Below are positions 36,571-43,770 of a DNA stretch of 64,000 nucleotides, in pieces; the first letter of the stretch is position 1; each line of letters starts with the position of its first letter. The stretch spans positions 753,399 through 817,398 of the forward strand of contig JANQOQ010000008.1 of assembly GCA_028285755.1 (NCBI GenBank), given 5' to 3'. The notes beneath the pieces are model-generated. The model searched no databases. It had not been told where the DNA came from and saw only the letters and a list, made by a program, of their open reading frames with translations. A program made the position numbers and the translations under genes. The DNA comes from Puniceicoccaceae bacterium. Its GTDB lineage: Bacteria; Verrucomicrobiota; Verrucomicrobiia; Opitutales; JAFGAQ01.

Positions 36571-37779
36571 CTAAAAATTGTATTTGAGTTTTAGCCAAAG
36601 TTGGTCGTTTTCGGAGAATGCGGAGAGATAGCCCTCTTCCCCGGTAAATATATCGATTCCCAGTAGCAAGTGGGTGGCATCATTGAGCGCATAATCGAGG
36701 CTGGCACGCGTGAAGGTGTCGCCTTCTTCAAGACCGATGAAGGAGAAGCTGCTTAGTCTCAGGGTTTCGCGAAACAGGGTTTTTTCGAGGCTGAGAGTCA
36801 TCATACGGTTGTGTCTGGGGAGCGGAATACCCGGACGATAATCGAGGACTTGTGAATCGGTCATCTGAACGGCTGCGGTGAGCCCGGTATCTACATTCCA
36901 CTCAAGGCCTGCTACCCATTTCAACTGGGCATTTTCTGATTTTTCGATACCGGACTCAGATATCCATTCGAACCTGCTGCCGGAGTAAACGGCTAACTCT
37001 CCGCGAAAAATGAAATCTCCTTTAGGAATGGAAAGGCCCGTTCCATAAATGGTCTGGCGCTGATACTCGAGCAACGGCACAGGCAAGTTTGCCCCTTGTG
37101 TGGTGTAGGTCCGAACGGGCTCATCCGTCCAGGTTCTCAAAGCTACGAACGACAGATCGCCCCAACTGAGATAGTAATTCAGGCGTGCACCATATTCAGC
37201 GTTCTCAAGCGTGTTTTCAGGTTCTATGACGGCGGGCTCATATTGTCCTGTTGTTGAGGGAAACGCCCAGGGAGAGTCCGCCGCAGCAAAGCTTGCGGGC
37301 TCAAAGTCGGGCATGGCTATCAACTCCAGATTCCAGTTGTCCTGTAACCAGCGCCAGCGAATCGCTTCTACGCCCTTACGTAAGTCATCAAAGTCACGTG
37401 CGAGGAATTCACGATAATCCCAGGGGCTGACTGCGTCGAGTATCTGCAATCCTTCGGTTTCACCCCAGATGATGATCTGTTTACCCACGCGAAAGTCCCA
37501 GCTATGACTGAGATAGTCGAAGTAGATTTCGCGAAGATTCAGCTCATCATAATCATCCAAGACGCCATTGTGCTCCAGATCGATGGAGGCAAAGCCGGTG
37601 GCATGCTCGCCATACCAGGTGCCTTCCAGTCGGAGTCGAGTCCAGGAACTCAGGAAATCATGAGGCTCGTTAATCCTTGCAGCGTGATAGCTGTCGATAA
37701 AGCCGTGAATTTCCAGATCATCCCGGGCGATTGTTGCTGAGGTGATTAGCAACAGAATGAAGAACGACGGAGTTTTCAT
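36571..37779 (-). CDS. DUF1302-like outer-membrane beta-barrel protein
   Basis: 402 residues with a signal peptide (about 1-18). Strands alternate throughout, the FRVGKQIIIWGETEG motif matches the (R/K)xGxQxxxWG block of DUF1302 proteins, and the chain ends in an aromatic (LWLKLKYNF), the usual barrel-insertion signal. It may serve as the outer-membrane part of the export system with the RND pump downstream and the LolA-like protein upstream. Its start overlaps the stop of the LolA-like gene by 4 bases. Confidence 0.82.
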   Translation of the reverse strand: MKTPSFFILLLITSATIARDDLEIHGFIDSYHAARINEPHDFLSSWTRLRLEGTWYGEHATGFASIDLEHNGVLDDYDELNLREIYFDYLSHSWDFRVGKQIIIWGETEGLQILDAVSPWDYREFLARDFDDLRKGVEAIRWRWLQDNWNLELIAMPDFEPASFAAADSPWAFPSTTGQYEPAVIEPENTLENAEYGARLNYYLSWGDLSFVALRTWTDEPVRTYTTQGANLPVPLLEYQRQTIYGTGLSIPKGDFIFRGELAVYSGSRFEWISESGIEKSENAQLKWVAGLEWNVDTGLTAAVQMTDSQVLDYRPGIPLPRHNRMMTLSLEKTLFRETLRLSSFSFIGLEEGDTFTRASLDYALNDATHLLLGIDIFTGEEGYLSAFSENDQLWLKLKYNF

Positions 37780-38567
37780 CGGATTCTCCCGCGCTCCAGA
37801 CTGCTGACCCTGAAGAGGTTGTCATCAAGTCCCTGATCATAGCTAATGTCGAGTTGCTCAATGACGGTCTGGTGGTCGTCCTGGACATTTTTCATGGTCA
37901 TCTTAAAAATGGTCCAGTAGCCATCAACTTGGCGTACGTCCGCGACATTCAGTACTTTAAGCAGTTCACCTGAACGGTCGTAATACTCGGCTTTTATCTC
38001 AACATAGGTATCCTTGCGAACCCAGGTAATGAAGCGGCTGTAGGGGTCGTCGTCGTTGACTGGTTTGCTCTCGATCACCCAAACTGCATGTCCGTCCAAT
38101 AACTCCTCGCGTAAAAGCGTGTGGGTGTCGTCCTCAAGTTCCCGTCCGCCCCAATCGTCATAGGTAAAATCTGAGCCCATGAAGCTGTCGCTGTCGGAAG
38201 ATCCACTGATGCGTTTACTTTTCTTCAGGGCGGGAAGGTAGAGCCAACGGTCATCTTCCTTGCCGGAATTGTCATACTCATACTGTAGAAAACCAGTGCC
38301 GCGTACATCTGCAGGAGCCTGGAAGAACGTGAGTGCACGGGTGTCATCCAAATAATCCTTGCTGTAGACAGCCATCTCACGCACCCGCCGGCTACCCCGA
38401 TGATTGATGAGAGTCATGCGCATGGTGCCCTGAAAATCATCACCATCCGGGCGATTGTAGACTTTGTGCATGATCTCGGTGGAGTCCTGCGCGTGAATAA
38501 ACATGGGTGCTGAGGTGATCCAAATCAGGAGCATCAGCAGGTATATCAATTTTTTTCTTCTTTTCAT
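37776..38567 (-). CDS. LolA-like outer-membrane lipoprotein-sorting protein
   Basis: 263 residues with a signal peptide (about 1-26). The mature protein belongs to the LolA/LppX-type fold group: DFQGTMRMTLINHRGSRRVREM, then WLYLPALKKSKRISGSSDSDSFMGSDFTYDD, the characteristic block of COG2834-like proteins paired with MMPL pumps. It is predicted to be a periplasmic carrier of a lipid-like ligand to the barrel protein. An operator copy for the TetR regulator sits 5 bases before its start. Confidence 0.88.
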   Translation of the reverse strand: MKRRKKLIYLLMLLIWITSAPMFIHAQDSTEIMHKVYNRPDGDDFQGTMRMTLINHRGSRRVREMAVYSKDYLDDTRALTFFQAPADVRGTGFLQYEYDNSGKEDDRWLYLPALKKSKRISGSSDSDSFMGSDFTYDDWGGRELEDDTHTLLREELLDGHAVWVIESKPVNDDDPYSRFITWVRKDTYVEIKAEYYDRSGELLKVLNVADVRQVDGYWTIFKMTMKNVQDDHQTVIEQLDISYDQGLDDNLFRVSSLERGRIR

Positions 38568-38571
38568 AAAT

Positions 38572-38581
38572 GAACAATGTT
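38572..38581. promoter_or_regulatory. TetR operator, copy 1
   Basis: GAACAATGTT here is the reverse complement of AACATTGTTC found twice upstream of tetR. It extends to GAACA-A-TGTTC, an 11-base odd palindrome, and shares the flank RTT. It sits between tetR and the export genes, 5 bases from the start codon of the LolA-like gene. Confidence 0.65.
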
Positions 38582-38602
38582 CGTTTTTGTTAATAAAAAA
38601 AT

Positions 38603-39226
38603 TTAGTGTTCCCGGCTCATTAATGCCATGACCCCATTATAATAGAAAATCAGCATTTCATCGATGTAAGCGAGCATTTCGTCGTATTTCATTTCCTGGC
38701 GCAGCATTTCCAGCATACTATCCAGGAAGTAGCGATTCACTGAGCCGAAAAAGAATTCGGTAGGGGTGTAAGAGTATTTGCCTGCTGAATATTTGACTAC
38801 TTCACTGATTTTACCTGCGAACAATCGCTTTGTCTCAGTAATCAGTTCTTCTTTCAGATATGCCAGGCTTGAACCCTGAGCTTTGAAGGCGATAAGATAG
38901 ACATCATCACGGTTTTTATCTATAAAATCTATAATCATCAGGAGCGTTTGCCGTTCCTCTTCAATTGAATAAACCGGCTGAGAGTCTGAGGGGTGCCAGC
39001 CCTTGATAAACTTCATTCCGGTTTCGATTGCTTCCAGTGTTTCGGCAACTACACCCTGGAACAAATCGTCCTTGTTCTTGAAGTAGTTATATATATTTGC
39101 TGGCTTCTGTTCAGCACGTTTGGCAATATCTCGCAAGTTGGCACCCTGAAATCCATAAAGACTGAATTCCTTTCTCGCTGACTGAAGAATTGCCTGCCTG
39201 ACTTCGTCTTTTTTAAATTGTGTCAT
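38603..39226 (-). CDS. TetR-family transcriptional regulator
   Basis: 207 residues. The N-terminal helix-turn-helix (about 5-60; ILQSARKEFSLYGFQGANLRDIAKRAE, then IYNYFKNKDDLF) is a clear TetR domain. The C-terminal ligand/dimer domain is helical and rich in aromatic residues and ends with EMLIFYYNGVMAL. Three identical AACATTGTTC motifs surround the gene (two upstream of it, one before the next gene), so it probably represses itself and the downstream export cluster. The inducer is unknown; a lipid or other hydrophobic pump substrate is a guess. Confidence 0.93.
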   Translation of the reverse strand: MTQFKKDEVRQAILQSARKEFSLYGFQGANLRDIAKRAEQKPANIYNYFKNKDDLFQGVVAETLEAIETGMKFIKGWHPSDSQPVYSIEEERQTLLMIIDFIDKNRDDVYLIAFKAQGSSLAYLKEELITETKRLFAGKISEVVKYSAGKYSYTPTEFFFGSVNRYFLDSMLEMLRQEMKYDEMLAYIDEMLIFYYNGVMALMSREH

Positions 39227-39238
39227 TTCTTATTTATT

Positions 39239-39248
39239 AACATTGTTC
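39239..39248. promoter_or_regulatory. TetR operator, copy 2
   Basis: AACATTGTTC followed by GTT, 13 bases before the tetR start. The copy is identical to copy 3 in the core. Binding by the adjacent TetR protein is inferred from repetition and position. Confidence 0.65.
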
Positions 39249-39292
39249 GTTATTAAACAATAATTAAATGATGAGGTGTCAATATAAAAATT

Positions 39293-39302
39293 AACATTGT
39301 TC
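39293..39302. promoter_or_regulatory. TetR operator, copy 3
   Basis: AACATTGTTC followed by ATT, 54 bases (about five helical turns) from copy 2. The spacing on one face of the helix would allow cooperative binding. Confidence 0.65.
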
Positions 39303-39413
39303 ATTTTTTTGATTTGGCTTACTCAGGATTCATATAAGTAGAGCACAATAGTCCTGCGAAATTATACTTTTTGGTCCCTAAGCGTAAGGTGTTGATAATA
39401 TCGACGCCGCTAT

Positions 39414-39815
39414 TTAGCCATACGCTTCAAATATGCAGAAATCGATTTTGTTGAAGATTTTGCGTAGCTTTAGTTTAACATCTGCCACTTCTTCAGTTTT
39501 CAGCAAATAACCTTTAGCACCATGTTTAATACACTGGATGACGGAGTCTTTATTTGAGTTTGCCGTCAATACTACGATGTTTGCATTGGAATCCACACTC
39601 CTGAAATCTTTCAAAAGCTCGACACCGCTTTTGCCCGGTAAGCCGAGGTCCAGTAATATGAAGGAGTGGCGATCCGTTAGGAATTTTTTATAGGCTTCCG
39701 TGGCATAGGAAGCAGTATCAATTTTTGGGATACCCAGGCTTTTGAGGACCTGGGTGTAGAGGTTGCGGATCATGAGTTGATCATCGACTATGAGGGCTGA
39801 TTCCGGTGTTGGCAT
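39414..39815 (-). CDS. Stand-alone receiver-domain response regulator
   Basis: 133 residues, a receiver domain only. Acidic pair D11/D12 (ALIVDDQ), phospho-acceptor D56 (FILLDLGLP), T84 (VVLTANS) and K106 (YLLKTEE). The lysine is followed by Thr instead of the usual Pro. No output domain is present, so it acts through protein contacts or as a phosphorelay step. No kinase is adjacent; the nearest unpaired kinase in the window is the hybrid at 47.3-49.1 kb. It is divergent from the M20 peptidase gene. Confidence 0.9.
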   Translation of the reverse strand: MPTPESALIVDDQLMIRNLYTQVLKSLGIPKIDTASYATEAYKKFLTDRHSFILLDLGLPGKSGVELLKDFRSVDSNANIVVLTANSNKDSVIQCIKHGAKGYLLKTEEVADVKLKLRKIFNKIDFCIFEAYG

Positions 39816-39959
39816 TGGCTTGGTTGGAAGGTTGGAGAATTAAATGTTAATGGCGATTATCGTTCGTTTTTCTGGGCGCTTAAGTGACATTCTTATAAAA
39901 CAAAAAATAATTTTTGGGGTTGGTTTATTGGGGAATCCTAATTTGATAGCATATTAGTT

Positions 39960-41324
39960 ATGCAGAGCATTGATATACTGCGAAAATTAGTGAGCTTTCC
40001 TTCCGTTTCGGCGGATTCATCGTATGCGGAGGGTATCTCACAGGCACGGGATTATTTGAGTGATCAACTCGAGCGAATTGGCTTTGAGGTGGAGGTTATT
40101 CCAACGGAAGGTCAGGACGTGATCATTGCGGAGAAATGCAACCATCCGGATGCGCAGAAGGTCGTCATTTATGGGCATTACGATGTGCAGCCGGTAGATC
40201 CATTGGAGCTTTGGGAGACCGACCCATTCGAGCTTGTGCAAAAAGGGGAGCGCGTCTATGGCCGGGGTTCTGCAGATAACAAGGGGCCTTTATCCGTTTA
40301 TCTAACGGCCGTGGAAAAACTTTTTAAAGAGGATCCGGATGCAAGGCTAAACGTTACTTTTTTGCTGGAGGGCGAAGAGGAAATCGGGAGCCCGAGTTTT
40401 GGTGCAGTGCTTAAAAAGCACTCGGAGCGTCTGCGTGGTGATTTTGTGCTGGCCTGCGATACGGGCTCGCAGAAAGCGGATCAACTGGTCGTCACATGCG
40501 GCCTTCGGGGAATCAGCTGCCTGGAGGTTATAGCGACCGGACCGCAGATGGATCTCCACAGCGGGGTTTACGGGGGATCAGTGATGAATCCCATACAGGC
40601 TTTGACCGATGTTTGCAGCTCGTTACATTTGCCCGATGGTTCGGTGAATGTGCCGGATTTTTACGACGCAGTCGAACCGGTGCATGACTGGGAGCGGGAT
40701 GAGTTGAAAAAGCTCGGCATCGTGGAAAACGAGTATAAATCTCACCTCGGTGTGGATGCCCTGTATGAGCAACCGAATTATGACCCGCAGGAGGCAATTC
40801 GTTTTGCGCCTACACTGGAATTTAATGGAATCTCCGGGGGCTATCAGGGGGAAGGCCCGAAAACCGTCATCCCCAGCAAGGCTTCGGTGAAGATCAGCTG
40901 CAGACTGGTGCCGAATCAGGATCCGGATCTAATCCAACAGCAATTGATCGATGCCATAAAAGATCGTTGCCCGCCAGGGATAAGCCTTGAGTTTTTGCGC
41001 GAACACAATGGGGCGGCTTACAAGGTGGTGCCACCCGGTAAGCCGAATACTCCTGCGGATCAGAATCCAACCTTGGCCCGCGCGTTTGAGATTACTCAAA
41101 AAGTCGGCGCGGATATATTCGGAAAAGCCCCTGCCTTTATCCGTGAGGGTGGGAGTATCCCAATCATCAACGACATTCGCGATATTCTGGGTATGGACTC
41201 ACTTCTCCCCGGCATTTATCTGCCGGAGGATGGGATGCATGCCCCCAATGAGAGCTTTAGCCTCGATATGATGGCTAAAGGTGAGCGACTGATCTATGCC
41301 TTACTCCGCGGATTGGCTGAGTAG
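39960..41324 (+). CDS. M20-family metallopeptidase (dipeptidase type)
   Basis: 454 residues. Zinc-binding residues are visible in order: H73 (YGHYDVQPVDP, with D75), bridging D106 (GRGSADNKGP), E139-E141 (EGEEEIGSP, base and ligand), D in FVLACDTG, and a C-terminal His in DGMHAPNES. A lid/dimerisation domain lies at about 175-340. The sequence matches the long-chain CNDP-like dipeptidase branch of M20. It is cytoplasmic with no signal peptide, and hydrolyses dipeptides or related amide-linked substrates. Confidence 0.92.
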   Translation: MQSIDILRKLVSFPSVSADSSYAEGISQARDYLSDQLERIGFEVEVIPTEGQDVIIAEKCNHPDAQKVVIYGHYDVQPVDPLELWETDPFELVQKGERVYGRGSADNKGPLSVYLTAVEKLFKEDPDARLNVTFLLEGEEEIGSPSFGAVLKKHSERLRGDFVLACDTGSQKADQLVVTCGLRGISCLEVIATGPQMDLHSGVYGGSVMNPIQALTDVCSSLHLPDGSVNVPDFYDAVEPVHDWERDELKKLGIVENEYKSHLGVDALYEQPNYDPQEAIRFAPTLEFNGISGGYQGEGPKTVIPSKASVKISCRLVPNQDPDLIQQQLIDAIKDRCPPGISLEFLREHNGAAYKVVPPGKPNTPADQNPTLARAFEITQKVGADIFGKAPAFIREGGSIPIINDIRDILGMDSLLPGIYLPEDGMHAPNESFSLDMMAKGERLIYALLRGLAE

Positions 41325-41365
41325 AGGGCATCTCATAAATAAAAATGAAACATGGCAAAGAAGAT

Positions 41366-41554
41366 TTTACGCTTTTTGAGCGGGCGGTCTAGGCAACGCT
41401 GGGCTACAGCCCCCGCGTTACCTAGGCTAACGTGCTCAAAACCGTAAAGGGCTTTGTCGCAAAGGGATGCGGCAAACAGTGAAAGCCCACAGCGTTTGCT
41501 TGCCTCTCATGGGCGTTCGCACACTACGAGACAAGCCGCCGTGCGTAGCTTTCA
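41366..41554. ncRNA. Highly structured intergenic segment, candidate RNA or palindromic repeat
   Basis: The 259-base gap between the peptidase and hslO genes contains nested inverted repeats. The first is an 83-base imperfect hairpin (41366-41448): TTTACG/CGTAAA, TTTTGAGC/GCTCAAAA, an 11-bp arm CTAGG-c-AACGC/GCGTT-a-CCTAG, and a GGGC/GCCC tip with TACA loop. The second part has CTTTG/CAAAG, GCGGC/GCCGC (41469, 41535), GCAAAC/GTTTGC, TCTC/GAGA and GAAAGC/GCTTTC. Such density is unusual for a spacer. No open frame of note exists here. It could be a non-coding RNA, a dispersed palindromic element or an attenuator; strand is unknown. Confidence 0.45.
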
Positions 41555-41583
41555 TATTTGCCAGCACCATGTCCATTTCGTAT

Positions 41584-42381
41584 TTAAGAGATACCCTCTA
41601 GCTCTTCCATTTCATTGCGGCTTATCACATAAGTCGCCGCGCAACGTGGGCAGTTTACGGTGATTTCACTTTCACCGCGGAAGAGGTTTTCTGGATCCTC
41701 CTGCATCATGGGCAAAAGCATTTCGCAAATCTTTGCTTTACTGCATCCGCAAAACCATCGGTAGATACGTGTCTCCAGGAGGTTAGTTTCCTCCTGTTCC
41801 TGAATATTACGCATCGTGTCGAGATCAAGCGTCGTAAACCAGCCCTCATCGTAGTCTGGATGAGCGGTCATGAGGCTGTAATTGCCATCACCCATATCAA
41901 AGAATTTCCCGGGTCGTTGCTCACTTTGCTCGTAAAAACGTTCCACAGCTGCTGAAGCATCGGTGCCGTCGAAGTCCACCATACTACGGTGCAACGGTTT
42001 CCCAGGCCGCTTGAGTTCCTGATACATTTCGTTTTTACCGCCTTGCCTGATGTTATCGGTGAAAAAGCGCCCGGTGACGGTTCCCAGCTCTGTGTCCCCT
42101 CCGAAAAAGAAACTGCAGAGTGGGTCATTGAATCGGATCGTCCAGGCAAGCACTTCGTTGCGTGGCCTGGAGGCGCAATGCAATGTAAATGCCGCCAGCA
42201 AACCTTTGAATATGGGCGAGATTTCATCCGGCACCTCTATGTTATATTGCTGTTGGTGCTTTTGGAGTTCATTAAAAAGCGGTTCCCCCTGTATTTCGGA
42301 TAGCAGAATATTACGGCCGCGTACAAAGCGGTTGAATATTGCGAATCCGGGAACTGCGATTTCTTGCTCTTGTATGTTCAT
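41584..42381 (-). CDS. hslO: Redox-regulated chaperone Hsp33
   Basis: 265 residues. A cytoplasmic holdase switched on by oxidation. Zinc-binding cysteines are in two pairs near the C terminus: C211-x-C213 (CGCSKAKI) and C244-xx-C247 (CPRC), the Hsp33 CxC/CxxC redox switch. The N-terminal chaperone body (about 1-190) has LLAAFTLHCASR and TVTGRFFTDN. The length is slightly shorter than the E. coli protein but complete. It is divergent from the DinB-like gene. Confidence 0.93.
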   Translation of the reverse strand: MNIQEQEIAVPGFAIFNRFVRGRNILLSEIQGEPLFNELQKHQQQYNIEVPDEISPIFKGLLAAFTLHCASRPRNEVLAWTIRFNDPLCSFFFGGDTELGTVTGRFFTDNIRQGGKNEMYQELKRPGKPLHRSMVDFDGTDASAAVERFYEQSEQRPGKFFDMGDGNYSLMTAHPDYDEGWFTTLDLDTMRNIQEQEETNLLETRIYRWFCGCSKAKICEMLLPMMQEDPENLFRGESEITVNCPRCAATYVISRNEMEELEGIS

Positions 42382-42485
42382 TTTAATAACTAATGCAAAA
42401 GTGTATAGACTTCAAGTAGTTGGAGAAACCCTAAATTTATCGAAATCAACGCTCGCTTGACTCCGTTTGTCCCTAAAGCTAGGAG

Positions 42486-43052
42486 TTGTCTAGACTCACT
42501 AAATCCTATCCCACGGTGTATTACTTATTTAAAGACAATATTTCATTTTTGCAGCAAGCAATTGACTTGCTCGGACAGTTGGATGATTCCGCGTTCAGTG
42601 AAGGCATGCCACCGCTCTCGGGTTCCGGTATAGGTCCGCATCTAAGGCACTGTCTTGATCATTATGAGTGCTTTCTGAATGGAGTCAGCGAGGGTTATAT
42701 CAATTACGATCAACGTTCGCGGGATCCGGATGTAGAAAGCTCGGTCACAAAGGCACTCAAATATTTAAAGGAATTACAGCATCGCCTGAGTGATGTATCC
42801 CGGATTCATCCGGATACCTCGTTGCGGATTCATATGGACTGTGGCACTCAGGATACCGCTGCTGCCGAAAAGGGAACGGGAACCACGGTTGCCCGTGAGT
42901 TGCAATTCTTGGTCAGCCACACGGTGCATCATTATGCGATCATCAGTATGCTCTGCCGTCATAAGTCCATTCCCCTGCCGGACGGTTTTGGGGTGGCGCC
43001 TTCGACTTTAAAGTACGAGCAGCAACAACAGAGCACCCAATGTGCACAGTAA
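42486..43052 (+). CDS. DinB-like putative metal-dependent protein
   Basis: 188 residues. A four-helix protein with GPHLRHCLDHYECFL (first His group, about 55-70) and LVSHTVHHYAIISML (second His group, about 139-153). This is the three-His pattern of the DinB/YfiT superfamily of metal-dependent thiol transferases and hydrolases. The only start in frame is TTG at 42486, just after an in-frame TAG and directly abutted by AGGAG. It is first gene of a five-gene overlapping operon, and its 3' end overlaps the NRDE gene by 13 bases. Confidence 0.82.
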   Translation: MSRLTKSYPTVYYLFKDNISFLQQAIDLLGQLDDSAFSEGMPPLSGSGIGPHLRHCLDHYECFLNGVSEGYINYDQRSRDPDVESSVTKALKYLKELQHRLSDVSRIHPDTSLRIHMDCGTQDTAAAEKGTGTTVARELQFLVSHTVHHYAIISMLCRHKSIPLPDGFGVAPSTLKYEQQQQSTQCAQ

Positions 43053-43768
43053 GCTGGTTACTCGAGCCCGATGCTTATACCCTGTTTTTTAGTCGGGATG
43101 AGCTCAAGATACGTCCCCGGGCAATTCCGCCGCGCATTCAGGAAATTAACCGGGTAAAGGTGATTGCACCGCAGGATCCCCAGGGTGGGGGGAGTTGGAT
43201 CGCAGTCAACGAGTTTGGAACGACGATTTGTCTGCTCAATCACTATGGTGCCTACGCGAGTATAGAAGCGGCTAAAAAATATAGAACCCGGGGAGAAATT
43301 GTGATGAATCTTTCTGCCTTAAAAGATGCTGCAGAAATTGAATCGGCACTAAGGCATATTGCAATGAATGATTACCCGCCTTTTCGGCTGCTCTGGCTCA
43401 CGGCAAATGAGGGTATTCGCAGTTGCATTTGGGACGGAAAAAATTGCATCTGGGTGACCCCCGATAAGTTGCTTGCCCCGCTTTCCGGTTCCTCATTTGA
43501 AAATGATCAGGTCGTATTTGAAAGAGCAGCGGCATTTCGGCAAATCGTGAAATCTGAAATTTCGACAGAATCTTTAATAAAGTTTCATGAGAGTTATGAT
43601 ACTCTTCGGGGCCCCTATTCAGTGAATATGCATCGTGAGGATGCGCAGACGATGAGTATGAGTGTAGTAACGGTTACCCAGGAGCAAGTTCACTTTGAGT
43701 ATCGCGATAAACCAGGATATGGCTTTGATTTTGGGGCTACTCATGAGCTGGATATACCACGCGGATAA
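43040..43768 (+). CDS. NRDE-family protein (Tango2-like)
   Basis: 242 residues. It starts MCTVSWLL with a cysteine at position 2, followed by FFSRDELKIRPRA, the variant of the NRDE motif that names the family, then GGSWIAVNEFGTTICLLN. The fold is related to Ntn-hydrolases, where Cys2 would be the exposed nucleophile after Met removal. The eukaryotic relative TANGO2 affects Golgi and heme handling; a bacterial role is not established. It overlaps the DinB-like gene and ends 2 bases before the DedA/ATP-grasp fusion. Confidence 0.85.
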   Translation: MCTVSWLLEPDAYTLFFSRDELKIRPRAIPPRIQEINRVKVIAPQDPQGGGSWIAVNEFGTTICLLNHYGAYASIEAAKKYRTRGEIVMNLSALKDAAEIESALRHIAMNDYPPFRLLWLTANEGIRSCIWDGKNCIWVTPDKLLAPLSGSSFENDQVVFERAAAFRQIVKSEISTESLIKFHESYDTLRGPYSVNMHREDAQTMSMSVVTVTQEQVHFEYRDKPGYGFDFGATHELDIPRG

Positions 43769-43770
43769 CT

